This document shows, piece after piece, positions 1-5,062 of a stretch of 5,062 nucleotides of DNA (its first letter is position 1; every line of letters starts with the position of its first letter). The notes under the pieces were generated by a model. That model was not told where the DNA came from and ran no database searches. It saw nothing but the letters and a program-made list of their open reading frames with translations. The stretch comes from Moraxellaceae bacterium (lineage in GTDB: Bacteria > Pseudomonadota > Gammaproteobacteria > Pseudomonadales > Moraxellaceae). The DNA lies in contig JAUXNL010000004.1 in NCBI GenBank assembly GCA_030684415.1, forward strand, positions 1 to 5,062, read 5' to 3'. A program made the translations under genes and the position numbers.

Positions 1-534
1 CTGGCGGACATCGCGCGCCAGTGATTCGCGCAGCTCGCTGTCGAGGCTGGAAAACGGTTCGTCGAGCAGCAGCAGGCGCGGCCTGGGGGCCAGTGCGCGC
101 GCGAGCGCCACCCGCTGCTGCTGGCCACCGGAGAGCGTGTGCGGGTAATGCGGGCCACGGCCTTCCAGCCCCACCAGTTGCAGCAACTCTGCCACGCGCG
201 CTTCACGTTCGGCGCGCGGTTTGCCGCGCAGGCCAAAGCCGATGTTGTCGGCCACCGACAAGTGCGGGAACAGCGCCAGATCCTGGAACACCATGCCGAC
301 TTCGCGCTTTTCCGGCGCGCGGGTGTGGCCGGGGCGGCTCACGATGTCGTCATCCAGCCGGATTTCACCGGCCAGTACATCCTCGAAGCCGGCGATGGCG
401 CGCAGCAGTGTGGTTTTGCCGCAGCCTGACGGGCCGAGCAGGCAGCCGATGCCGCCGGACTCGATATGCAGGTTGATGTCTTGCACTACCGCTTGGCCGC
501 CATAGCCGGCAGCAAGCGCTTCAATCTTCAGCAT
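1..534 (-). CDS. fbpC: Ferric-iron ABC transporter ATP-binding protein, FbpC family (C-terminus beyond window)
   Basis: This is the ATPase subunit that powers Fe3+ import with the permease encoded just upstream, acting on the cytoplasmic face of the inner membrane. The 178 visible residues hold almost the whole nucleotide-binding core: Walker A GPSGCGKTT at 34-42, Q-loop MVFQD at 81-85, signature LSGGQQQR at 134-141, Walker B LLLLDEP at 154-160 and D-loop SSLD at 162-165. The switch histidine and the regulatory C-terminal domain typical of FbpC/PotA-type ATPases (about 330-350 residues in total) lie beyond the edge. The ATG at 532-534 is preceded by GGAG with a 6-nt spacer, and it lies inside the 3' end of the permease gene (14-bp overlap), which implies translational coupling. 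The ABC family is certain. The iron substrate is inferred from the neighbouring FbpA and FbpB homologues, because the ATPase sequence alone could also fit spermidine, sulfate or thiamine importers. Confidence 0.93.
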   Translation of the reverse strand, partial: MLKIEALAAGYGGQAVVQDINLHIESGGIGCLLGPSGCGKTTLLRAIAGFEDVLAGEIRLDDDIVSRPGHTRAPEKREVGMVFQDLALFPHLSVADNIGFGLRGKPRAEREARVAELLQLVGLEGRGPHYPHTLSGGQQQRVALARALAPRPRLLLLDEPFSSLDSELRESLARDVRQ

Positions 535-2209
535 GGCGGACTCCGGAAACAGGTTGCAGGGTGCGCGCGAGCAGCAGGACCGGCAGCATGCCGGCGAGCA
601 CAATGAACAGGGCAGGTGCCGCGGCCTCGGCCAGACGCTCGTCCGAGGCCAGCTCGAAGGCACGCACTGCCAGCGTGTTGAAATTGAACGGACGCAGGAT
701 CAGCGTCGCGGGCAGCTCTTTCAGCACATCCACAAACACCATCAGCAGCGCGGTCAGCAGACTGGTGCGCAACATGGGCAGGTGCACATGACGGATGACG
801 CCGCCGGGTGTGCGGCCCAGCGAGCGGGCGGCCTGGTCCATGCTGGTACGGATACGGCCAAGACCGGCTTCCAGTGTGTTCACCGCCACGGCCATGAAGC
901 GCACGGCATAGGCAAACAGCAGGGCCACGAGGGTGCCGCTGAGCAGCAGGCCGGTGCTGATGTTGAACTGTGCGCGCATCCACTCATCGATGCTGTTGTC
1001 CACAAAGGCCAGTGGCAGCATCACGCCAATGGCAATCACGGTGCCCGGCACGGCATAGCCCATGGCAGAAAGACGCACGCTGCCACGCACCAGTACATGC
1101 GGGCGCAAACGCTGCCCATAGGCTAGCAGCAGGGCCAGCAGCACAGTAATGCCGGCGGCCATGGCCGCCAGCCGGAGACTGTTCCAGCCCAGCGCCAGAA
1201 ATTCTGTATTGAGCCAGCCAGCGCGCTGCTCAACGGCCCAGAGCGTCAACTGTGAAGCCGGCACCAGAAAGCCGAAGAGCACCGGCAGTGCGCCGGCGCC
1301 GAGTGCGAGCAGTGTCTTGCCAGTGCCCAGACGCCGCCTCGGTGTGCTGGCGCGGCGCAGGCTGTTGTGGTGATAGCGCGCCTGTCGGCGCGACAGCCGC
1401 TCGATGAGGATCAGCAGCAGCACAGCGCTCATCAGCACGGCCGAGAGTTGCGCGGCAGCGGCGGCATCGCCCAGCCCGAACCAGGTGCGGAAAATGCCGG
1501 TGGTGAAGGTAGTGAGGCCGAAATACTGCACGGTGCCGTAGTCGGCCAGGGTTTCCATCAGGGCCAGCGTCAGGCCGGTAACAATCGCGGGCCGTGCCAG
1601 CGGCAGGGCGACCCGTGCAAACGCCGCCCGTGGGCCGAGGCCAAGGCTGCGCGCGACTTCCAGCACGCTGTGCGCTTGCTCGAGAAAAGCGGCGCGGGCC
1701 AGCAGGTAAACATAGGGATAGAGCACCAGCGTCAGCATCAGCATGGCGCCGGGCAGCGAGCGCAGCTCCGGGAACCAGTAATCACCGTAAGACCAGCCAA
1801 AGTGCGCGCGCAGGCTGCTCTGGATCGGGCCGGCAAAGTCGGTGAGGCCGGTCCAAGTGTAGGCAAGAATGTAGGCCGGCATGGCCATGGGTAGCAGCAG
1901 CGCCCACTCCAGCACTCGGCGCCCACGGAATTCGCAACTGCTCACCAGCCAGGCCGCCGGCACGCCAATCAGCAGTACTCCCGTCCCGACGCCCAGAATC
2001 AGCCAGAGGGAGTGCAGCACGTATTCGGCCAGCACCGTCTCTTTAAGGTGCAGCCAGACCTCGCCTGCCGGCACGAAGACAAAGCCCGCTACCACCAGCA
2101 CGGGCAGGGCCAGCAGCAGGGCGAGCATCGCCGTGCCCAGCATCCAGCCATCCGGGCGGAAGGGCAGGCGGCGCCGAAGCGGCAATGGAGTGTGGTTGGC
2201 GGTATTCAT
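521..2209 (-). CDS. fbpB: Ferric-iron ABC transporter permease, FbpB family, two fused permease domains
   Basis: This inner-membrane permease carries Fe3+ handed over by the periplasmic FbpA protein. At 562 residues it has the usual length for FbpB/SfuB/HitB proteins, in which two BPD_transp_1 domains are fused in one chain. Hydrophobic stretches run from about 24-46 through 255-270 (first half) and from about 298-320 through 533-550 (second half). Each half has the cytoplasmic EAA loop that contacts the ATPase: EVARSLGLG... at 184-206 and QAARSLGRT... at 459-481, both ending near a Leu-Pro pair. A basic linker rich in Arg (about 271-293) joins the halves. The assigned ATG at 2207-2209 has no clear Shine-Dalgarno sequence. 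A later in-frame Met at residue 23, just before the first membrane segment, is a possible alternative start. The gene is separated from fbpA by a 650-bp spacer and overlaps fbpC. The family call is firm; the metal specificity is inferred from the neighbours. Confidence 0.94.
   Translation of the reverse strand: MNTANHTPLPLRRRLPFRPDGWMLGTAMLALLLALPVLVVAGFVFVPAGEVWLHLKETVLAEYVLHSLWLILGVGTGVLLIGVPAAWLVSSCEFRGRRVLEWALLLPMAMPAYILAYTWTGLTDFAGPIQSSLRAHFGWSYGDYWFPELRSLPGAMLMLTLVLYPYVYLLARAAFLEQAHSVLEVARSLGLGPRAAFARVALPLARPAIVTGLTLALMETLADYGTVQYFGLTTFTTGIFRTWFGLGDAAAAAQLSAVLMSAVLLLILIERLSRRQARYHHNSLRRASTPRRRLGTGKTLLALGAGALPVLFGFLVPASQLTLWAVEQRAGWLNTEFLALGWNSLRLAAMAAGITVLLALLLAYGQRLRPHVLVRGSVRLSAMGYAVPGTVIAIGVMLPLAFVDNSIDEWMRAQFNISTGLLLSGTLVALLFAYAVRFMAVAVNTLEAGLGRIRTSMDQAARSLGRTPGGVIRHVHLPMLRTSLLTALLMVFVDVLKELPATLILRPFNFNTLAVRAFELASDERLAEAAAPALFIVLAGMLPVLLLARTLQPVSGVRHAED
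541..544 (-). promoter_or_regulatory. Ribosome binding site of fbpC, inside fbpB
   Basis: GGAG on the minus strand lies 6 nt before the fbpC ATG and within the last codons of fbpB. It fixes the fbpC start and supports reinitiation or coupled translation from the upstream permease message. Confidence 0.7.
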
Positions 2210-2218
2210 GGGGCGCCG

Positions 2219-2224
2219 AGTGTA
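2219..2224 (-). promoter_or_regulatory. Weak candidate -10 element for fbpB
   Basis: TACACT on the minus strand agrees with TATAAT at four of six positions and lies 10 bp before the fbpB ATG. No good -35 hexamer sits at the right distance; the Fur-like palindrome begins 25 bp further upstream. If real, the transcript would have almost no leader, which would agree with the absence of a Shine-Dalgarno sequence. This is a tentative call. Confidence 0.15.
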
Positions 2225-2249
2225 ACGCAGTTGCCGGGAATCCTTGCAG

Positions 2250-2270
2250 GAACGATTCTCAGAAGCGTTC
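2250..2270. promoter_or_regulatory. Candidate Fur box (21-bp near-perfect palindrome) upstream of fbpB
   Basis: Two 10-nt arms, GAACGATTCT and AGAAGCGTTC, flank a central C. Nine of the ten arm positions pair, the only mismatch being the sixth base of each arm. The stretch AACGATTCTCA is one base away from AATGATTCTCA, a common form of the Fur-box core in Gammaproteobacteria. The match to the full 19-bp enterobacterial consensus is only partial. It ends about 40 bp before the fbpB ATG, where an operator would overlap the -35 region or core promoter. The palindrome is seen directly. Binding by Fur is inferred from resemblance and from the iron-transport genes on both sides. Confidence 0.45.
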
Positions 2271-2303
2271 GCGCTTGCGTGGCGGCGAGGCGGCTTCCGG
2301 TGT

Positions 2304-2325
2304 GGCTACCGAGGCGGCGGTAGCC
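2304..2325. repeat. Inverted repeat, 8-bp perfect arms
   Basis: Arms GGCTACCG and CGGTAGCC surround a 6-nt AGGCGG loop. On the plus strand the stem can extend by a G-U and a G-C pair. There is no following T-run on either strand, so it does not look like an intrinsic terminator. It lies about 35 bp upstream of the Fur-like palindrome, in the spacer before fbpB, and would be in the leader of any transcript reading through from fbpA. Confidence 0.5.
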
Positions 2326-2544
2326 GCCGCAGCGAGAACCCCTCCCCGACCGGTGAATCAACAATTCAACGCCAGAATGGTCCGGAGGACGGAAGGGCTT
2401 CTGTGTTGGGAATAGACGGGGGAACAGACGAGGGAGAGACTGGTGGATGCCCAGTTGGCGCGCCAGCCTACTTACCGGGTGGCCGTGGGCGCCAGCGCTG
2501 TAGGCGGTCTTGAGCAATATCTGTGACGGAGGGCGAGGCCGGGG

Positions 2545-2608
2545 CCAGCCGCTACTCCGGTGGCCGCGTCAGCAAAAGGTCTCAGCGAAGGAGCCTCTGA
2601 ATGCTCCC
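2545..2608 (-). repeat. Diverged direct repeat, copy 2 (fbpB-proximal)
   Basis: Aligned by hand without gaps to the copy at 2663-2726, it is identical at 46 of 64 positions (about 72%). The best-conserved blocks on the minus strand are CCTTTTGCTG in the middle and GCGGCTGG at the end. A further short match (GCTCGACCCG against GCTCGAGCCG) lies just outside the aligned block. The 118-bp offset is constant along the alignment. This is direct evidence of an old duplication or a repeat family; the origin is unknown. Confidence 0.6.
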
Positions 2609-2662
2609 AGCCCGTTCGGGTCGAGCTCTTCGCGCTGATGGGCGAGTCAGATACCAGCCGAT

Positions 2663-2726
2663 CCAGCCGCCATGACGGTGCCAGCGCCAGCAAAAGGCCT
2701 CGGCCAAGGGGTCTTTGGAGCATCCG
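2663..2726 (-). repeat. Diverged direct repeat, copy 1 (fbpA-proximal)
   Basis: This is the partner of the repeat at 2545-2608, in the same orientation and 118 bp away. It carries the shared CCTTTTGCTG and GCGGCTGG blocks. No third clear copy was found in the window. Confidence 0.6.
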
Positions 2727-2742
2727 GAACGGCTCGAGCCTG

Positions 2743-2768
2743 GCCTTCCGCCAGGGCGGCGGAGAGGC
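2743..2768. repeat. GC-rich hairpin downstream of fbpA
   Basis: Plus-strand arms GCCTTCCGCC and GGCGGAGAGGC pair over ten bases with one bulged G around a 5-nt AGGGC loop. It lies about 90 bp past the fbpA stop and overlaps the edge of the repeat region. Neither strand has a T-tract after it, so it is more likely an mRNA-stability or processing structure, or part of a repeat element, than a Rho-independent terminator. Confidence 0.4.
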
Positions 2769-2800
2769 CGGTCGAGCCTTTGATTTTCGTGAGTTGGCCC

Positions 2801-2823
2801 GTCGACAGAACATCCCTGTCGAC
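2801..2823. repeat. Perfect 8-bp inverted repeat just past fbpA
   Basis: GTCGACAG and CTGTCGAC flank a 7-nt loop and begin 36 bp after the fbpA stop codon in the direction of transcription. The arms are perfect complements. No T-run follows on the minus strand (the next bases are GGGCCAACTC). It may protect the 3' end of the fbpA message, partly attenuate read-through into fbpBC, or mark the edge of the spacer repeat. Which of these applies cannot be told from sequence alone. Confidence 0.5.
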
Positions 2824-2859
2824 GTATGTGAAAACGGGATATGTCAGCCCGCAGTGGCT

Positions 2860-3918
2860 TCAGCGCCAGCCAGCGCGGTCCATCAGCTTCACCGCCCGCG
2901 CATTGTTGGCGCCGAGCTTGCTCATGCTGACCTTGTCGGCCTTGTAGTCGCCCAAGGACTTCAGCGTGTCAGACACCGGCACATCAGCGCGCACGGGGTA
3001 TTCCTGATTGTTGTCGGCATACCAGGCCTGGGCTTCCGGGCCGGCCAGAAACTCGATTAGCCGGCGCGCGTTAGCAGCATTCTTGGCATGCGCCACAATG
3101 CCGGCGCCGCTGATGTTCACATGCACGCCACGGCCCTGCTGGTCGGGCCAGAACACGCCGACTTTCTCTGCCGCCGCACGCTCGGCGGCATCGTCCGACT
3201 TCAGCATTTCGGCGTAGTAATAGGTATTGGCGATGGCCAAGTCGCACTGGCCGGCCGCAACGGCCTTGATCTGGTCACGGTCGCCGCCCTTGGGCGGGCG
3301 CGCGAAATTGCCGACCAGGCCTTTGACCCAAGCCTCGGTTTTCTTTTCGCCTTCGTTGCTGATCATCGCGGCCACCATGGACTGGTTGTAGATGTTGTCT
3401 GAGGAGCGCACGCAGATTTTGCCTTTCCAAGGCTGGCCGGTGAGGGCGGCATAAGTGGAAAGCTGCTCCGGTTTCACGCGGTCGCGGGCGTAGAAGACCG
3501 GGCGGGCGCGGAGTGACAGTCCCGTCCACAGACCATCGTTGTCGCGGTAGTGCGCGGGCACGGCTTTTTTCACCAGGTCCGACTTCAGGGCATGCAGCAG
3601 GCCGGCGTCTTTGGCGGCCCCCAGATTGCCGGCATCGACCGTCAGCAGCACATCGGCGGGCGTGTTGCGGCCCTCGCTTTTCAAGCGCTGCAGCAGTGCG
3701 TCAGCCTTGGCCGACACCAGATTCACCTTGATGCCGGTCTTGGCGGTGAAGTCATCCAGCACCGGGCGAATCAGCGCTTCCTGTCGGGCTGAATACACAT
3801 TCACTTCAGCGGCAGTGGGATTGGCATTAGCCGCAGGCGCCAGCACGGTGGCCAGCAAGGGCAGGGTCGCAAGGGCACGGCTGAGAACGGCAAGGCGGGG
3901 TGTCATCCGGTTCTGCAT
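2860..3918 (-). CDS. fbpA: Periplasmic ferric-iron-binding protein, FbpA/FutA family
   Basis: This is the solute-binding protein that captures Fe3+ in the periplasm and delivers it to the FbpBC importer. It has 352 residues, a normal length for the family. A Sec signal peptide spans about residues 1-32: basic Arg residues near the start, a hydrophobic core, and an Ala-Asn-Ala site predicting cleavage before Asn33. The mature protein starts with the family-typical strand VNVYSARQE (39-47), followed by ADVLLTVDAGN (88-98). The Tyr triplet in ANTYYYAEM (Tyr233-235) matches the tandem tyrosines that ligate iron in FbpA/FutA proteins. Cys169 and Cys225 could form a disulfide. The ATG at 3916-3918 has GGAG 8 nt upstream; an in-frame Met four codons later is too far from it. 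The gene follows piuC by 59 bp on the same strand, so co-transcription is likely. The family call is secure; the natural ligand (free Fe3+ or a chelate) is inferred. Confidence 0.95.
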   Translation of the reverse strand: MQNRMTPRLAVLSRALATLPLLATVLAPAANANPTAAEVNVYSARQEALIRPVLDDFTAKTGIKVNLVSAKADALLQRLKSEGRNTPADVLLTVDAGNLGAAKDAGLLHALKSDLVKKAVPAHYRDNDGLWTGLSLRARPVFYARDRVKPEQLSTYAALTGQPWKGKICVRSSDNIYNQSMVAAMISNEGEKKTEAWVKGLVGNFARPPKGGDRDQIKAVAAGQCDLAIANTYYYAEMLKSDDAAERAAAEKVGVFWPDQQGRGVHVNISGAGIVAHAKNAANARRLIEFLAGPEAQAWYADNNQEYPVRADVPVSDTLKSLGDYKADKVSMSKLGANNARAVKLMDRAGWR

Positions 3919-3926
3919 GTTGGCAA

Positions 3927-3930
3927 CTCC
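3927..3930 (-). promoter_or_regulatory. Ribosome binding site of fbpA
   Basis: GGAG sits 8 nt before the chosen ATG and favours it over the in-frame ATG four codons downstream. The remaining bases of the 59-bp piuC-fbpA gap show no recognisable promoter, Fur-like palindrome or terminator. Confidence 0.65.
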
Positions 3931-3977
3931 GTAAATGGAAATGGTGTGGGTGGCGGAAAAATCCGTTCAGCCCATGA

Positions 3978-4661
3978 TCACAGCATGGCCCAGCGGCGCA
4001 GCAGGTTGTGGTAGCAGCCGGTGAGTGAAATCAGCGCCGGGTCGTCGTCGCCGACTTGCTGGCGCAGGCGCTGCAGGCTCATGTCCATGTCGAAAAGCAG
4101 GGTACGTTCGCCGTCGTCGCGCACCATGCTCTGTATCCAGAAAAAAGAGGCAATGCGGGCACCGCGAGTCACCGGCGTGACCTTGTGCAAGCTGGTCGAC
4201 GGGTACAGCACCATGTGGCCGGCAGGCAGTCGGATGCTGTGCGCGCCGTAGGTGTCTTCGATAACGAGCTCGCCACCGTCGTATTCGTCGGGGTTGGCCA
4301 GGAAAAGCGTGGCGGACAGATCGGTGCGGATACGGTGGGGTGTGCCGGTAACGGGGCGGATGGCGTTGTCGACATGGATGCCGAAACTGCCGCCGCCTTC
4401 GTATTTGTTGAACAGCGGCGGGAACACGCGTTGTGGCAGTGCGGCGGACATGAACAGCAGATTGCGGTTCAGAGCTTCCAGCACGATATCGCCCAACTGG
4501 CGCGATTCTTCACAGAGCTCTGGGAGTTGCAGGTTGTGCTTGGCACGAGCCGACTGGTAACCGGCCGTCACCTTGCCATCACCCCAAGGGGCCGTGGCCA
4601 GCACCTGGCGGAAGTGCGCCACCTGCTGGTGGCTGAGAACGTCGGGAATGCTGAGGATCAT
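3978..4661 (-). CDS. piuC: PKHD-type Fe(II)/2-oxoglutarate-dependent hydroxylase, PiuC/YbiX family
   Basis: This is a 227-residue member of the YbiX/PiuC family of prolyl-4-hydroxylase-like dioxygenases, which recur beside ferric-siderophore receptor genes. The natural substrate of the family is, to my knowledge, not firmly established. The facial triad is intact: His96 and Asp98 in the HxD motif (GIHVDN) and the distal His159 (SLHKVT). Arg169 (RGARIAS), ten residues after the distal His, is the expected 2-oxoglutarate contact. The double-stranded beta-helix core spans about 80-180, and an acidic/helical C-terminal region ends in RRWAML. A longer frame opens at 4721, but the extra 20 residues (start MAGGWHDAG) are unlike the family. 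The ATG at 4659-4661 begins the typical MILSIPDVLS and has GGAG 10 nt upstream, so I chose it. It sits between the receptor gene (73 bp upstream) and fbpA (59 bp downstream), which suggests iron-regulated co-expression. Confidence 0.95.
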   Translation of the reverse strand: MILSIPDVLSHQQVAHFRQVLATAPWGDGKVTAGYQSARAKHNLQLPELCEESRQLGDIVLEALNRNLLFMSAALPQRVFPPLFNKYEGGGSFGIHVDNAIRPVTGTPHRIRTDLSATLFLANPDEYDGGELVIEDTYGAHSIRLPAGHMVLYPSTSLHKVTPVTRGARIASFFWIQSMVRDDGERTLLFDMDMSLQRLRQQVGDDDPALISLTGCYHNLLRRWAML

Positions 4662-4671
4662 GTCGGCAAGG

Positions 4672-4675
4672 CTCC
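4672..4675 (-). promoter_or_regulatory. Ribosome binding site supporting the shorter piuC start
   Basis: GGAG lies 10 nt before the ATG at 4659-4661, slightly long but usable spacing. Together with the match of the resulting N-terminus to the family, it argues against the in-frame ATG at 4719-4721. Confidence 0.5.
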
Positions 4676-4687
4676 GCAAGGTAAAAG

Positions 4688-4727
4688 GCCGGTGGCCGGC
4701 ATCATGCCAGCCGCCGGCCATGCCGGC
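4688..4727. repeat. Overlapping GC-rich inverted repeats between receptor gene and piuC
   Basis: Several mutually exclusive stems are possible: TGGCCGGC (4693-4700) with GCCGGCCA (4713-4720); GCCGGCAT (4695-4702) with ATGCCGGC (4720-4727); and a compact GCCGG/CCGGC stem (4688-4700), which on the minus strand is followed by C and then TTTT (4683-4686). The last resembles a weak terminator or attenuator that would reduce read-through from the receptor gene into piuC, directly before the piuC ribosome binding site. The repeats are seen directly; their function is inferred. Confidence 0.4.
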
Positions 4728-4734
4728 ATCCGTG

Positions 4735-5062
4735 TCAGAACGAGAACTCCGCGGTGACCGAGGCCGAGCGCGCAGCGCCCGGAATGCTCTGTCCGCTGGC
4801 CAGTTCGAAGATGTATTCCTCGTCGGTCACGTTGTACACGTTCAAGCGCAGGCGGGTGCTGGTGTTGAGCTGGTATTGCGCCGCGGCGTTCAGCAGCCAG
4901 TACGACTCCACCGACACCGGCAACTGGTTATTCGCGTAAACCGCGCGCTCATCGACGTACTGGGCGCCACCGCCCAGGCTCAACGCTGGCGTGAGCTGCC
5001 AGCTCGACCACAGGGTGAGGCTGTTGCGCGGAGTGTTGTCGAGGCGCTGACCGACTTCGGCC
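4735..5062 (-). CDS. TonB-dependent siderophore receptor, PiuA/Fiu-like, C-terminal 109 residues
   Basis: This is the end of an outer-membrane beta-barrel receptor that imports ferric siderophores using TonB energy. The N-terminal plug and most of the barrel lie beyond the window edge, and the frame is open to the edge. Visible features are the alternating polar/aromatic strands of a TonB-receptor barrel: NTPRNSLTLWSSWQL near the start, LSLGGGAQYVDERA in the middle, and the C-terminal LRLNVYNVTDEEYIFE box. The last residues, SVTAEFSF, end in the terminal Phe recognised by the barrel-assembly machinery. Placement directly upstream of a PiuC/YbiX hydroxylase points to a PiuA/Fiu-type receptor for catecholate or related siderophores. 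The TonB-receptor call is firm; the siderophore specificity is an inference from the neighbour and strand motifs. Confidence 0.93.
   Translation of the reverse strand, partial: AEVGQRLDNTPRNSLTLWSSWQLTPALSLGGGAQYVDERAVYANNQLPVSVESYWLLNAAAQYQLNTSTRLRLNVYNVTDEEYIFELASGQSIPGAARSASVTAEFSF

Larger units (their letters stand above)
2210..2859. other. 650-bp spacer between fbpA and fbpB without a convincing gene
   Basis: This interval interrupts what is normally a tight fbpA-fbpB-fbpC arrangement. Open frames of 60-166 codons cross it on both strands, but they are rich in Arg, Ala, Pro and Ser, overlap one another, have no good ribosome binding sites and show no recognisable domain, as expected of chance frames in GC-rich DNA. 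It does contain a Fur-like palindrome near fbpB (2250-2270), an inverted repeat at 2304-2325, two diverged direct repeats (2545-2608 and 2663-2726), and two hairpins close to the fbpA stop (2743-2768 and 2801-2823). I see no transposase, no terminal inverted repeats bounding the whole interval, and no RNA gene I can name. It could be an old repeat insertion, a long regulatory leader for fbpBC, or both. Confidence 0.7.

Noticed and set aside
2456..2465. 10-bp palindrome TGGCGCGCCA
   Set aside because: It is short and made of the commonest bases in this DNA, with no flanking pattern to suggest an operator.
2206..2517. 103-codon minus-strand frame whose stop overlaps the fbpB ATG as ATGA
   Set aside because: The overlap looks like translational coupling, but the frame has only a non-ATG start, low-complexity basic composition and no domain. 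It would also run through the Fur-like palindrome and the inverted repeat.
2472..2813. 113-codon minus-strand frame in the spacer, starting inside the hairpin loop region
   Set aside because: It is rich in Arg, Ala, Pro and Ser, has no recognisable domain, and its ribosome-binding-like AGGG touches the ATG directly. It runs through the diverged direct repeats and overlaps another frame. I treat it as a chance frame in GC-rich repeat DNA, although a homology search could overturn this.
2662..2859. In-frame continuation of fbpA past its TGA for about 66 codons without a stop
   Set aside because: FbpA already has its full family length and ends in a typical way. The continuation has no recognisable homology, and a stop-free run of this size is common in GC-rich DNA. 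There is no sign of readthrough or of a broken fusion.
2560..3060. 166-codon plus-strand frame extending from the spacer into fbpA
   Set aside because: It runs antisense through the 3' end of a secure gene, and its spacer part has no domain or ribosome binding site. It is best explained as a shadow frame.
4662..4721. 20-residue N-terminal extension of PiuC from the upstream ATG
   Set aside because: The extension would be translated through the inverted-repeat cluster and does not resemble the family N-terminus. The shorter start has GGAG and gives the expected length and residue positions.
4056..4757. 233-codon plus-strand frame opposite piuC
   Set aside because: It is fully antisense to a gene with an intact catalytic triad, and its composition is that of a mirror frame.

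Overview
The window looks like ordinary chromosome from a GC-rich Gammaproteobacterium of the Pseudomonas / Alcanivorax / Halomonas type. This is inferred from protein style and gene content, not proven. Every gene supported here is on the minus strand, and together they form an iron-acquisition locus. In transcription order (right to left) they are: the C-terminus of a TonB-dependent siderophore receptor (PiuA/Fiu-like, 4735-5062, cut by the window edge); a PKHD-type Fe(II)/2-oxoglutarate hydroxylase (PiuC/YbiX family, 3978-4661); a periplasmic ferric-iron-binding protein (FbpA family, 2860-3918); a 650-bp spacer with no convincing gene (2210-2859); a two-domain ferric-iron permease (FbpB family, 521-2209); and an ABC ATPase (FbpC family, 1-534, 3' end cut by the window edge).

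The pathway implied is conventional. The outer-membrane receptor brings in a ferric (catecholate-type) siderophore. The cytoplasmic or cell-associated PKHD hydroxylase is a recurrent neighbour of such receptors (fiu-ybiX, piuA-piuC). FbpA captures Fe3+ in the periplasm, and FbpB with FbpC drive it across the inner membrane using ATP. fbpB and fbpC overlap by 14 bp and are almost certainly translationally coupled. piuC and fbpA lie 59 bp apart with no visible promoter or terminator between them.

The least ordinary part is the spacer that separates fbpA from fbpB, two genes that are usually adjacent. It holds a near-perfect 21-bp palindrome resembling a Fur box about 40 bp upstream of the fbpB start. 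It also holds two diverged direct repeats 118 bp apart (46 of 64 positions identical by hand alignment) and several strong inverted repeats, two of them just downstream of the fbpA stop. These suggest that fbpBC has its own iron-responsive promoter, that the spacer may be an intergenic repeat element, or both. I see no tRNA, rRNA, CRISPR array, transposase or defence gene, and I found no convincing new biological system.
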